From contig NZ_NEGA01000010.1 in the NCBI RefSeq assembly GCF_002135315.1, forward strand, positions 62,001-126,000: a stretch of DNA of 64,000 bases. Direction: 5' to 3'. Shown one piece after another: positions 9,193 to 18,320 of this stretch; positions within the stretch are counted from its first letter, which is position 1; every line of letters begins with the position of its first letter. The position numbers and the translations under genes are program-made. Origin of the DNA: Acinetobacter sp. ANC 3903. GTDB taxonomy: Bacteria > Pseudomonadota > Gammaproteobacteria > Pseudomonadales > Moraxellaceae. Below the pieces are notes generated by a model. It did no database searches. It saw only the letters and a program-made list of their open reading frames with translations, and was not told where the DNA came from.

Positions 9193-10752
9193 ATGCAGAT
9201 TAGACCATCCATGCATGCTGTCATGTTTGCTGTTACAATTTTTACAATGATGGGGTGCGGTTTGCCGATGAATGAATCAAAAAAGCAGCTTCCCATTCAG
9301 GTTCATGCCGAACACTGGTTAAACGGTTCCAATGCAGATACACAAATTACTCAAGGCCTCACCGCCTATCTGGCTTTAGATGATGCCTTTATCAGTATAG
9401 CCTCAAGGCTGCATCTGATTAATAAAGCACAATATAATATCGATTTGCAGTATTACATCTGGGAAGATGACTCGATTGGTCACCTGATGCTGGCTGAATT
9501 GTTCAAAGCCGCAGATCGTGGGGTAAAAATCCGTTTATTGATTGATGACCAGAACGGTTCCCAACTTGATGCAACCTTAAAGCAACTGGCCCAGCATCCT
9601 AATTTTGAAATTAAAATTTTTAATCCTTACACATTTAGATTGAGACAGTTGCGTCTGTTTGATTATGTTTTTCGTTTTAACCAGATCAATCACCGGATGC
9701 ACAACAAGCTGATTATTGCCGATGGTGCCATAGCGGTGACAGGTGGACGCAACATCAGCCGTGAATACTTCGAAGCCAGTGAAAATTTCCAGTTTACCGA
9801 TATGGATATCCTATTTTATGGCACTGCCGCTCAACATGCCAATAAAGTCTTTCAAGACTTTTGGAATGATGATTTGAGTTATTCGGTACCTCAGCTGCTG
9901 GGTAAAAGTCGACCCGAACAGCTTGCCAAATTACGTAAATATTATGAACTGACTGCCTTACAAAAAGACCAGTTAAAAAGGCGGATTGAACTGGCTGAAA
10001 AACAGATCAATGAACATTTAGAAGATCGTCCGATTAACTGGGCAAAAGCGCATTTTGTTGCCGACTCTCCTGATAAAATTCGTGGTCAGGCATCCAGAAA
10101 TCAGCTGATTTACCGTCAGATCTTCCAGATTATGGGAGAACCGAAACAGCATATGGAACTGGTCTCCGCCTATTTTGTACCGACTCGCAAGGGCACGGAT
10201 TATTTAACCGGTTTAGTCAAAAATGGCGCCAATGTTCGGGTACTCACCAATTCATTTTTAGCCAATGACGTTCCCTTGGTGCATGCCTTTTATCGACAGT
10301 ATCGGTATGATTTACTGAAAAATGGGGTAAAACTCTATGAATTTAAGCCCTATATAGAGCGTACTAAACGCACATGGTATGAAGTGGTCACAGGTAATGT
10401 CATTCCGGCCAAAGGTAAAAATGCATCCAGCCTACATGCCAAATTCTTTGATATTGATGGCATGGTGTTTATTGGTTCCTTTAATTTTGACCCACGTTCC
10501 GCCAACTTAAACAGCGAAGTCGGATTGGTGGTCGAATCCGATACCTTACAAAAACAAATTTCGGACTCATTAGATAAATATTTACCGCAAATCGCCTATG
10601 AATTGAAACTTAATTCACAAGGTGAAGTCATCTGGATAGAGCATCATAAAGATGGTTCAAACACTGAATATCCCCATGATCCAGAATCGACACGATTCGA
10701 GCGTTTTGCCATGAAAGTTGTGTCTTATTTCCCGATTGAATGGATTATGTAA
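9193..10752 (+). CDS. Phospholipase D / cardiolipin synthase-like lipoprotein
   Basis: A 519-residue protein of the phospholipase D superfamily. Both HKD motifs are intact: HNKLIIADG (His170, Lys172, Asp177) and HAKFFDIDG starting near residue 415, each followed by the conserved G-G/S-x-N-x-x-x-R type segment (GGRNISREYF; GSFNFDPRSANLNSE). The N-terminus has a short hydrophobic stretch ending in TMMGC, a lipobox with Cys22, so the mature protein is probably a lipoprotein facing the periplasm. Relatives make or cleave cardiolipin and other phospholipids. It stands alone, divergent from frmA. Cardiolipin synthase and phospholipase are both possible. Confidence 0.82.
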   Translation: MQIRPSMHAVMFAVTIFTMMGCGLPMNESKKQLPIQVHAEHWLNGSNADTQITQGLTAYLALDDAFISIASRLHLINKAQYNIDLQYYIWEDDSIGHLMLAELFKAADRGVKIRLLIDDQNGSQLDATLKQLAQHPNFEIKIFNPYTFRLRQLRLFDYVFRFNQINHRMHNKLIIADGAIAVTGGRNISREYFEASENFQFTDMDILFYGTAAQHANKVFQDFWNDDLSYSVPQLLGKSRPEQLAKLRKYYELTALQKDQLKRRIELAEKQINEHLEDRPINWAKAHFVADSPDKIRGQASRNQLIYRQIFQIMGEPKQHMELVSAYFVPTRKGTDYLTGLVKNGANVRVLTNSFLANDVPLVHAFYRQYRYDLLKNGVKLYEFKPYIERTKRTWYEVVTGNVIPAKGKNASSLHAKFFDIDGMVFIGSFNFDPRSANLNSEVGLVVESDTLQKQISDSLDKYLPQIAYELKLNSQGEVIWIEHHKDGSNTEYPHDPESTRFERFAMKVVSYFPIEWIM

Positions 10753-11368
10753 TGACAAGTGAATGACATTCAAATATACATAAGTCCTTTATCTCCAAGG
10801 GAATTGCAATTTCTTTTTGTTGCAAACAGTCTAAATGTTCTTGTTTCGACATATACAGTTCAGAATTACTCATGGCATTTTCAGCAAACAGATGATCACA
10901 GACTAGGTAGCTTGCACCCGTTCGCAGTAAGCTGCTTTTGACGGTTTTATGAAAATCGGTGGCATAAGCTTTATGGGGTAATTCATGCAGCGCTTGATGG
11001 ATGATCATTACCTCATATTGTTTTAGTCGATCTGTCCAATCCGGCTGTTTAGGCTCTCCAAGGATATAATCAACCCTGTTCAATTCACTGATAATTAACT
11101 TACTTTTTGATAGCTTATGTATGGCTGCTGAAAAATCGAAAGTGCTATAGTGACTTGCTGGACAACGTTCCAGCAAATGTTTAACCAAATATCCCGGCTC
11201 TGCACCAATTTCAAGAATCTCTACGGCATTTTGCTGCTGAATCAGTTCTGCATAACAATTAAAAAAATCGTATCACCAAGGTCTTTTCAGATTGACGTCT
11301 CTGTCCCACTGCTATGCCTGTTCTGGATTTTCAGGTCTATCGGGCTTGCCACTTATTTTGATGAACAT
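10745..11368 (-). pseudogene. SAM-dependent methyltransferase with two in-frame stop codons
   Basis: Reading from an ATG at 11368, the frame encodes the start of a class I methyltransferase but meets TAG at 11314-11312 and TGA at 11275-11273. It then runs open for 176 codons to 10745. Motif I is present but altered (LEIGAEPGY in place of the usual G-x-G-x-G). Downstream come a Trp-Asp-containing acidic segment and VMIIHQALHELP, which fits the motif IV area of small-molecule methyltransferases. The residues between the two stops (QWDRDVNLKRPW) stay in the same frame, so the damage is two nonsense changes rather than rearrangement. It may still restart downstream and make a truncated protein. 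The final 8 bases overlap the preceding lipoprotein gene. Confidence 0.6.
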
Positions 11369-11605
11369 TTGCGACCAACTTATTTATAGGAAATTGAAGC
11401 GTATTTATACAAAATTTCGATCAATCTATGCAAAGGTTTTACTCAGTCCACGCTTTGCTTTAACATTCCAGTTTTCGGGTATTTAGCCCATTTATCTCCT
11501 GTCGTGATTTTCCCGCAATGCAATTTTTTGATTTAAGCCGTTAATTTAAGTGATATTTTAACGCCACATAAAACCCTTGAAGATTTAGGCGCTCAAGACT
11601 GGTTT
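11369..11605. other. Degraded region with no intact gene
   Basis: Lies between the broken methyltransferase and an apparently N-truncated open frame. Short readable fragments occur on both strands but none holds a recognisable domain. The neighbouring damage suggests decay. Confidence 0.35.
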
Positions 11606-11950
11606 TTGTCTAAAGTCCGGGTTGAGCACGATTGTCTGTCAGACTCGGAAATCGTTGAAGGTCAGGCGGTATTAAAATCCAATCAAAATATCCACCTTGA
11701 ACTGGAATGGCTAATTCAGGATACCGGCTTCGAGCTTCAGGTGCTGTTTAAAGGCATTGAAACAGCCGCAAGTGAAGAAACCCTGGTCATGATCAAAGGT
11801 GCAAAACTGATTGATGCCAATCAACAGCTGATTTCAGCACACGCCTTAAGCCTGTGGATTGATGGAACCCTGCTGCCGATGTTGCCCAATATCCGCAAAG
11901 AGATTAAATCCCGTTTAAATTTATGGGATTATGTGGAATATGATGGTTAA
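11606..11950 (+). pseudogene. C-terminal fragment of an unidentified protein
   Basis: A 114-codon open frame beginning with TTG and no ribosome site. The same frame stays open upstream to about 11536 without any ATG, so it looks like the remnant of a longer gene that lost its 5' end. The product is mixed in composition with alternating hydrophobic residues (for example FELQVLFKGIE) and ends in LNLWDYVEYDG. I do not recognise a family. Normal Acinetobacter-like codon use suggests it was once coding. It could also be a real gene with a rare start. Confidence 0.35.
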
Positions 11951-12145
11951 ACCTTAGCCTATTCAGGCATATTTAACTTTTATTATGGGATATTATGGGA
12001 ATCGTTTTTCATTAAACGAAGACCATTTCTATCTTTCTTACATATAAAACTGATTTTTCTGCCTGCCTATAGGTCTATTTCAGTCAATTATTAAATGGAT
12101 AAATCTGCTAGATTAAAGTTGAATTCATAACAAAAAACAACTGCA

Positions 12146-12616
12146 ATGCTTATAACCCAACAATGGCAACATATTCGTAAAGTTGTCAATGACGCTCAAA
12201 AAGCTGCAATGCACTGCTCTATTGCTACGGTAGATAGCAACTTGCAGCCTACTGTTAGTCCTATCGAGACTCTATTTCTTAAAGAAAATCCAAGTGGGTT
12301 TTTCTTTGACACCTATACAGAATCGTTGCAACAGAATCTGCCACAAAATAGTAAAGCCTGCATTCAGGCAGTCAACAGTAGCCGCTTATTCTGGTTGAAA
12401 GCCTTATTGAAAGGTGAGTTTAGTGATTATCCTGGCGTGCGGCTGTATGTAGAAATTGGCGATCTTCGTCTTGCTAATGCCGAAGAACTAACCCAGATTT
12501 CACGACGCATTCAAAGCCTAAAATGGACGAAAGGCAGCCATACCCATGTACGGGGTTTTCAGGTGCACGATTTTAAATGGGTGAAATATCCCAAGATGAT
12601 GCCTTTTGATCAATAA
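12146..12616 (+). CDS. Pyridoxamine 5'-phosphate oxidase-like flavin-binding protein
   Basis: A 156-residue protein with the split-barrel pattern of the PNPOx-like family. The N-terminal AMHCSIATVDSNLQPTVSPI strand-turn-strand, the GFFFDTYTESL segment and the later strand GVRLYVEIGDLRL match small FMN- or F420-binding proteins. It lacks the Arg and His substrate residues of true PdxH, so vitamin B6 synthesis is unlikely. The usual role is oxidoreduction or flavin binding, with substrate unknown. It stands alone in a short island between a decayed region and a convergent glycosylase-like gene. Confidence 0.7.
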   Translation: MLITQQWQHIRKVVNDAQKAAMHCSIATVDSNLQPTVSPIETLFLKENPSGFFFDTYTESLQQNLPQNSKACIQAVNSSRLFWLKALLKGEFSDYPGVRLYVEIGDLRLANAEELTQISRRIQSLKWTKGSHTHVRGFQVHDFKWVKYPKMMPFDQ

Positions 12617-12647
12617 AATCTTTAATTTTTTTATTCCCAAAACTTAC

Positions 12648-13241
12648 TTATAGTAAGCCTATTTCATTAAATAACTGAGCATAGGCTTCCGCTTTTTTTT
12701 CAATTGCCAAGGGATAAGCACGTGATGAAGATGGCATCCGATATAAAGTCAGCTCACGTTCAATAAAACAGGTCGTTGAAGGATGTCCAATAAGTGGTTT
12801 TTCAGTGCCTGCAGGCATGGAGAGCATCAGAGTATCGGTGGCTTTATCCCCTGTGGTCATAATGCTGTGGCATTCAGGAATCTGCTGTAGAAGCTTACTT
12901 AAATCGGTTGCTTGAGCAATGTGCAGAAATTTATCCGAAGCATTGCCTCTTAAACGAATAATTTGATATGCCGTATCAAAAATTGCAATGCCTTTTTCAG
13001 CCAAAAAGTCACGGATCAGTTGTTCTTTGAATTTTTTGTTGGCTACCTCTAAAAAGTGTTCTTTATCTTGGAAGAAAACCAAGCCAAAAATTTTCCACAT
13101 GTCATTTTGATAATTGGGATAATAAAACTCCATTTTCCAGCGAGCTTTAGGCGGAGGAAAGCTGCCCATCATCAGCAATTTGGCATTTGAAGGTAAAAAA
13201 GGTTCCAGTGGGTGAGTTTCTATTTCCAGTTCGGTGCTCAT
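12648..13241 (-). CDS. Uracil-DNA glycosylase superfamily protein
   Basis: A 197-residue member of the uracil-DNA glycosylase fold family, close to the hypoxanthine/mismatch-specific branch. Visible are the N-terminal active-site type motif LLMMGSFPPPKARW, the aromatic block FYYPNYQNDMWKIFG, a central GIAIFDTAYQIIRLRG and the C-terminal loop MPSSSRAYPL, where the family places its DNA-intercalating residues. The predicted role is removal of deaminated bases in cytoplasmic DNA repair, but base specificity is not clear. The SGNH hydrolase gene lies upstream on the same strand with a 30-base gap, so the two may be co-transcribed. Confidence 0.7.
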   Translation of the reverse strand: MSTELEIETHPLEPFLPSNAKLLMMGSFPPPKARWKMEFYYPNYQNDMWKIFGLVFFQDKEHFLEVANKKFKEQLIRDFLAEKGIAIFDTAYQIIRLRGNASDKFLHIAQATDLSKLLQQIPECHSIMTTGDKATDTLMLSMPAGTEKPLIGHPSTTCFIERELTLYRMPSSSRAYPLAIEKKAEAYAQLFNEIGLL

Positions 13242-13271
13242 AACAGTCCATTTATCGATATTCGGTTTAAT

Positions 13272-13988
13272 TTAAAACATTTGACGGACTTTATCTGCTA
13301 CCTGTTTGCCCCAAAGTGCATAAATTTCCTTGCTGGGATGAAAGCCATCCGCCGCCATTTCTAAGTTTAAGGTTTTAAAACGCTCCAGATCGTATTCAAT
13401 CCATTGCATATTGGCTTGCTGCTGTACAAATTTTGCAAGATTTTTATTCATGCCTTTAGCATATTGCCCAAATAACCATGCCAGTGGATTAGGTAAAGCT
13501 GGAAACAGGTTCATTGGCGGCACGCCAGATGCAATAACTAATTCAGGCATGAATTTCCGGTTAATTTCTGCATAAAGTTGTTGCTGCTTTTGAATCCAGT
13601 CTTTAGGCTGCGTCAGTTTGGTAATGTCGTTCACCCCGACAGAGGTAATCACCACATCAAAGTGTTGAGCCGACATATTCTTTACCGTTTGAATCACTTG
13701 TCCGCTGGTATGACCGGTTGTTGCTTCAAGTTGATAACTGATTTCATATCCATCTTGTAACTGGTTCAGCACTGCCCCGAGTAAAGCATCGTCCTGAATT
13801 TCAACGCCTACACCTGCTGCTGCAGAATCACCTAAAATCAGGATAGATAATGGTTTCCCATTTCCAACCATTCCCTGACGGCTTCCTTCCGGTTCGGGTA
13901 AGCGTAAAGTATTTTTTTTAACAGCATTACCTTGAATAATTAAAGATGGAATCAGGGCGATGGTTGAAATTTTTAACAGCATAAACAA
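13272..13988 (-). CDS. SGNH/GDSL-family esterase, membrane-anchored or exported
   Basis: A 238-residue SGNH hydrolase. The nucleophile is in ILGDSAAAG (Ser55), the oxyanion Asn is in VGVNDIT, and the catalytic Asp-His pair is in DGFHPS near residue 217. A hydrophobic N-terminal segment (residues 3-18) suggests a membrane anchor or an uncleaved signal. Relatives hydrolyse acyl or acetyl esters of lipids or glycans. The substrate is unknown. The glycosylase-like gene follows on the same strand. Confidence 0.78.
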   Translation of the reverse strand: MFMLLKISTIALIPSLIIQGNAVKKNTLRLPEPEGSRQGMVGNGKPLSILILGDSAAAGVGVEIQDDALLGAVLNQLQDGYEISYQLEATTGHTSGQVIQTVKNMSAQHFDVVITSVGVNDITKLTQPKDWIQKQQQLYAEINRKFMPELVIASGVPPMNLFPALPNPLAWLFGQYAKGMNKNLAKFVQQQANMQWIEYDLERFKTLNLEMAADGFHPSKEIYALWGKQVADKVRQMF

Positions 13989-14185
13989 TAAAATTCACAA
14001 TGATATTTGTATCAATATAGGAGTTTATGGGGTGAGACGCATTGACTTAAATTACAATAAGTTTCATCTAATTAAATATTAAATGTGCTGCATCAGGTCA
14101 GTAGTTATCTAGGGCTGAGGGTGGTCGATATCTGCTGATGATGTTATTTTTTATCGAGCTTAGTTTTACAATGTTTTTCCCGCGT

Positions 14186-14213
14186 ATAAAAAAGCCCATT
14201 GAATGGGCTTTTT
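14186..14213. terminator. Terminator downstream of the SDR operon
   Basis: AAAAAAGCCCATT and AATGGGCTTTTT flank a very short loop, 12 bases past the SDR stop. The U-run is good on both strands. Confidence 0.9.
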
Positions 14214-14225
14214 AAGATTCTAAAA

Positions 14226-14969
14226 TCAGCCTAATTTATTCACCAGTTTCAGCGGCAAAATTTTCATGGCCAAACCGAGCGGCAACCAAGGCCACTGTGG
14301 CACATAAGCTTTAACTGGGGCTTTTTCAATGGCCTTGACCAATAAATGCGAACCGGTTTTTTCATCCACTTCAAAAGGCAGTTTCTTGGCACCTTCATTC
14401 AGTTCAGTACGGATATATCCCGGGAAAATGGTGGTGACTTTAATTGGGGTATCAATCAGTTCAGCACGAATGCCTTCTGCCAAATGTGCAACGCCAGCTT
14501 TACTTGCCCCATAAGCCGTTAAGTGTTTAGGCATACCACGCATTGCACTCATCGAAGAAATCATCACCAGATGACCTGCATTTTGCGCACGGAAAATTTC
14601 CACCGCAGCTTCACATTGTGCCAAAGCTGAAATGAAGTTGGTTTCTACGGTCGCCTTGTTAATTTCAAAATTACCTTTGCCAATACGACGACCTTCACCC
14701 ACACCCGCATTGACAATAATACGGTCAATCGTGCCAAACTCTGCTTTAAAGGCGCGGAACACTTCAAAGACCTGATCGTAATCGGTCACATCTAAAGTTT
14801 TGGCAATGACTTTCACGCCATACTTGCTTTCCAGCTCTTGTTTTAAAGTTTCCAGACGCTCCAGACGACGCGCACAGATGGCTAGGTTATAACCTTTTTG
14901 GGCAAATTCGCGTGCCATACCTGCACCAATCCCTGAACTTGCCCCGGTAATTAAAATTGTTTTCGCCAT
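14226..14969 (-). CDS. Short-chain dehydrogenase/reductase
   Basis: A 247-residue classical SDR. It has the dinucleotide motif TGASSGIG near residues 7-14, the NAG-type structural motif VNAGVGEG, and the catalytic Ser (MISSMSA) with Tyr-x3-Lys (AYGASKAG). It reduces or oxidises an alcohol or ketone with NAD(P). The ATG at 14969 has an AGGAAG ribosome site; the longer frame to 15005 would overlap the previous gene. It is the last gene of a minus-strand cluster with a histidine phosphatase, an APH-like kinase and an acyl-CoA dehydrogenase, which suggests a role in breakdown of hydroxylated acyl chains. Confidence 0.85.
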   Translation of the reverse strand: MAKTILITGASSGIGAGMAREFAQKGYNLAICARRLERLETLKQELESKYGVKVIAKTLDVTDYDQVFEVFRAFKAEFGTIDRIIVNAGVGEGRRIGKGNFEINKATVETNFISALAQCEAAVEIFRAQNAGHLVMISSMSAMRGMPKHLTAYGASKAGVAHLAEGIRAELIDTPIKVTTIFPGYIRTELNEGAKKLPFEVDEKTGSHLLVKAIEKAPVKAYVPQWPWLPLGLAMKILPLKLVNKLG

Positions 14970-14995
14970 GTTTTCTTCCTTTGCTATTTTTTTAA

Positions 14996-15694
14996 TCAGA
15001 TCCATGTCAATAACTTGGAATCTTCCGCTTTAATAAAATGATGTTCATTCAAGCTTAATAATTGAGCTTCATTCCCCACCAAACGCAATGTGGTCATGCT
15101 GGTATTGGCAATGGCCCAGTTCAGGGCAAAAGTCCGGTTTGCATTTAGTTCTAACAGTTTTCCGGCAGCCACTGAAATAACGCCACCGGAGGTAAATACC
15201 ACAGCATAACGGGGTTTGGTTTTGGCCAGTTCATTACATAACTTTTGCAATGCTGTTTCCACCCGGTTTTTAAAATGTGGCCAGGATTCATCATATTCAT
15301 GATGATAGTCACCACCGGTCCAGCGCTCAATGGCCCCTTCAAAAATTTTCGCCAGATAAGCACGCGGATTTTCTTCTTTGGCCACATCCTGCTTTAACAA
15401 GTGTGGTTCATTAAAGCGTGGTTCGTACTTGGCAAAAACTTGCTGGTGATTAAACTCATTCCATGCATTGTCAGTCTGAATTTCAGCTTCGGGAAAACAT
15501 TCGGCTAAAGCAAGTTGCGCCGTTTGCTGATGGCGTTGCATCGAACCAGCCACCACATAGGGCGTTTCTTTTAGAATCTGATCGAAATATTGGCCCAATA
15601 ATTTCGCCTGTAATTCCCCATTAGGGGAAAGCTGATCATAGCTTTCCGTTCCAAAAGAAGCCTGTCCGTGACGAATCAGATAGATTGTGGTCAT
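14996..15694 (-). CDS. Histidine phosphatase family protein
   Basis: A 232-residue phosphoglycerate mutase-like phosphatase. The phosphohistidine motif LIRHGQAS is at residues 6-13, the conserved Arg is in GSMQRHQQTA, and the second His is in VVFTSGGVISV, where the usual GHG is replaced by TSGG. Because the second catalytic His seems to be missing from that loop, activity is uncertain. Its start overlaps the stop of the kinase gene upstream by 4 bases (ATGA), so the two are translationally coupled. A phosphatase next to a kinase acting on an acyl chain may reset or edit the phosphorylated intermediate. Confidence 0.78.
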   Translation of the reverse strand: MTTIYLIRHGQASFGTESYDQLSPNGELQAKLLGQYFDQILKETPYVVAGSMQRHQQTAQLALAECFPEAEIQTDNAWNEFNHQQVFAKYEPRFNEPHLLKQDVAKEENPRAYLAKIFEGAIERWTGGDYHHEYDESWPHFKNRVETALQKLCNELAKTKPRYAVVFTSGGVISVAAGKLLELNANRTFALNWAIANTSMTTLRLVGNEAQLLSLNEHHFIKAEDSKLLTWI

Positions 15695-16812
15695 GATGGC
15701 ATCAGCTCCTTAAATTTGGCGATATATTTTTGCGCAAGTTCATTGGCTTCAAGTTTCTGTAAACCAATCAACTTAAGCGCACGGATATGCAAGGCATGAA
15801 TCACAATCCAAAAATCCTTAAAAGCTGGATTATTGGTTTGTTTGTGGAAATAACGATAATAGATTTGTTGTGCAATCACGGCTAAACGGAAAATGCCGAA
15901 CACTTCATAAAAGGTCCAGTTCTCAGGTTGCAAGCCGGTTTTTTCTAAATAATAATCCACGACTTCTTGACGCGTGAACATGCCTTTTAAATTGGTCGGC
16001 TGACGACGGGTGGCTTTAAAAATGTGGTTGTCGCTTTCTTCCACCCAATAGGCCAGTGCGCAACCCAAGTCCATTAAAGGATCACCAAGTGTAGCCATTT
16101 CCCAGTCCAGCACCCCAATCACTTGAGTCGGATGGTTTGGGTCTAAAATCACATTATCAAAACGCCAATCATTATGAATGACGCAGGTTTTTGAATCGGC
16201 AGGGATATTATCTTTCAGCCAGTTACGAACATACTTGAATGAAGGCACATTTAAGGTTTTTGCTTTTTCATAGCGCGCATCCCAGCCTTCAACCTGACGG
16301 CGGCAATAGCCCTCACCTTTACCCAATTTTTCCAGTTCTGTACCGACATAAGGTACTTGATGCAGCTCGATCAGTTTGTCGATGACATTAATACACAGTT
16401 CGTGAGTCTGGGCTTCATTAAAGTTCAGCTCTTTAGGTAAATTGGCACGTGGAATAATGCCTTCTACGCGTTGCATCACATAGAAGTCACAGCCAATGAC
16501 GGATTCGTCCTGACACAGCGCCAGCATTTCAGGCAAGACCGGATAGAAAGGGGCCAGATTTTTTTGCACGTTGTATTCACGTGCCATATCATGGGCAGAT
16601 TTGGCTTTGGTCCCTTTAGGTGGGCGACGTAAAATTAAGTCAGCATTATCGTATTTCAAACGATAAGTCCAGTTGGATGCCCCGCCTGAATATTGCGTAA
16701 CTTCTACCTGACCTTGTAAATCAATGCCTTGTGCTTTGAGCCAATGTTCAACCGCCATGACATCTAACTCTTCACCTTGACGGACATTTCCACCCACATC
16801 AATAACTGACAT
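15691..16812 (-). CDS. APH-like phosphotransferase (ACAD10/11 kinase-domain type)
   Basis: A 373-residue kinase of the aminoglycoside phosphotransferase fold. It has a nucleotide-binding strand near VTQYSGGASNWTYRL, the catalytic loop VIHNDWRFDNVILD and the metal-binding IGVLDWEMATLGDPLMDLG. In animals the same domain is fused to an acyl-CoA dehydrogenase in ACAD10 and ACAD11, and in some bacteria an equivalent kinase acts on 4-hydroxyacyl-CoA. Here an ACAD11-like gene lies just upstream on the same strand. I infer it phosphorylates a hydroxyacyl-CoA, not an antibiotic. There is a 4-base overlap with the downstream phosphatase gene. Confidence 0.82.
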   Translation of the reverse strand: MSVIDVGGNVRQGEELDVMAVEHWLKAQGIDLQGQVEVTQYSGGASNWTYRLKYDNADLILRRPPKGTKAKSAHDMAREYNVQKNLAPFYPVLPEMLALCQDESVIGCDFYVMQRVEGIIPRANLPKELNFNEAQTHELCINVIDKLIELHQVPYVGTELEKLGKGEGYCRRQVEGWDARYEKAKTLNVPSFKYVRNWLKDNIPADSKTCVIHNDWRFDNVILDPNHPTQVIGVLDWEMATLGDPLMDLGCALAYWVEESDNHIFKATRRQPTNLKGMFTRQEVVDYYLEKTGLQPENWTFYEVFGIFRLAVIAQQIYYRYFHKQTNNPAFKDFWIVIHALHIRALKLIGLQKLEANELAQKYIAKFKELMPS

Positions 16813-16946
16813 TCTTATTTCCCTACATCTTCAATTTCAAAAGACTTCTTCGCTTGCTTATTTATAGCTAATTCATTGTTCATAAACAGCAAAATTTTCA
16901 GGCAAGTTGTAAGAAGTCTCAACACATATTTCTCTATTTAATCTTT

Positions 16947-18194
16947 TTACGATTCTTTCTTATGACGTGAGCTATAACCGCGTTTTGCCAGTTCAAGTTT
17001 GGCAATCATGCCTTTATGTACTTCATCCGGACCATCGGCCAAACGTAAACTACGTGCCTGAGCAAAGAAACCGGTCAGTGGTGTATCACGTGAAACGCCG
17101 GCACCGCCGTGAATTTGCATGGCCATATCCACCACTTTTTCCAGTACACTTGGCGCAACCACTTTAATTGCTGAAATTTCAGTCAGTGCTGCCATATTAC
17201 CCAAAGTATCCATCTTATAAGCAGCATAAAGTGTAAGTAAACGTGCCTGGTCAATGGCGACCCGTGCTTCTGCAACGCGTTCCAGATTGCCACCCAGTTT
17301 TAAGATTTCCTTGCCAAAAGCGGTACGGCTCATACCACGATCAATCATCAGCTCAAGTGATTTTTCCGCCGCGCCGATACAGCGCATGCAATGGTGAATA
17401 CGGCCCGGCCCTAAACGGCCTTGCGCAATTTCAAAACCCTGGCCTGCACCGCCAATAAAATTGGCTACCGGTACTCGTACATTGTTAAAGCTGATTTCGC
17501 CGTGACCATGTGGTGCATCATAGTCTCCGAACACTGGCAGCATGCGTTCAATTTTCACCCCCGCCTTATCAATAGGAACCAAAACCATAGAATGTTGGTG
17601 ATGACGGTCTTTGCTTGCATCAGGCGTATGGGCCATAAAAATGATGATTTTGGCATTTGGATCGCCTAAACCCGATGACCACCATTTACGGCCATTCAGA
17701 ACAATTTCGTCTCCCTCAACAACCGCCGTCGCCTGCATATTGGTGGCATCAGAGGATGCCACAGCAGGTTCAGTCATGCAAAACACTGAACGGATTTTTC
17801 CTTCAAGCAGTGGCGTTAACCATTGTTGCTTCTGTTGTTCAGAACCATAACGCCATAATACTTCCATATTGCCGCTATCAGGTGCATTACAGTTAAATAC
17901 GATTGGCGCAATTAAACTACGACCGGAAAGTTCGGCAATATGTGCATATTCCTGAACTGAAAGCCCTTGCCCAAGTTCAGGACAAGGTAAAAACATATTC
18001 CAGAGACCTGCTGCCTTGGCCTTATTTTTTAATATTTCAAGTTGAGTCGGCCATTGCCATGTTGTCCAGTCATCCCCTTGATTGAGCTCATGAACATCAT
18101 TCCAAAACTCGGTTTCAACCGGTTCTATTTCATTTTTTATAAAGGCTTTGGTCCGTTCAATAAAATCCTGTGTGCGTGCTGACAATTCAAACAT
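16947..18194 (-). CDS. Acyl-CoA dehydrogenase, ACAD11-like
   Basis: A 415-residue flavin-dependent acyl-CoA dehydrogenase. The FAD/substrate segment FCMTEPAVASSDATNMQA and the C-terminal IHGGAGVSRDTPLTGFFAQARSL with RLADGPDEVH match the ACAD10/ACAD11 branch, as does GQGFEIAQGRLGPGRIHHCMR. With the neighbouring APH-like kinase it recreates the domain pair of ACAD10/11 as two separate proteins. The likely reaction is alpha,beta-dehydrogenation of an acyl-CoA or phosphate elimination from a phosphorylated 4-hydroxyacyl-CoA. A 134-base gap separates it from the kinase gene, and a LysR gene is divergent and a likely regulator. Confidence 0.88.
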   Translation of the reverse strand: MFELSARTQDFIERTKAFIKNEIEPVETEFWNDVHELNQGDDWTTWQWPTQLEILKNKAKAAGLWNMFLPCPELGQGLSVQEYAHIAELSGRSLIAPIVFNCNAPDSGNMEVLWRYGSEQQKQQWLTPLLEGKIRSVFCMTEPAVASSDATNMQATAVVEGDEIVLNGRKWWSSGLGDPNAKIIIFMAHTPDASKDRHHQHSMVLVPIDKAGVKIERMLPVFGDYDAPHGHGEISFNNVRVPVANFIGGAGQGFEIAQGRLGPGRIHHCMRCIGAAEKSLELMIDRGMSRTAFGKEILKLGGNLERVAEARVAIDQARLLTLYAAYKMDTLGNMAALTEISAIKVVAPSVLEKVVDMAMQIHGGAGVSRDTPLTGFFAQARSLRLADGPDEVHKGMIAKLELAKRGYSSRHKKES

Positions 18195-18320
18195 GGCAAC
18201 TTCCTTAAAATATTATGTGATCTAATCTTTACAACAACATAACCTGAAAACTATTATGAATAAAATGATTTAATTCAATAAAACATCATGAATAGTATGC
18301 ATAATAAAGCCGTGATTGAT

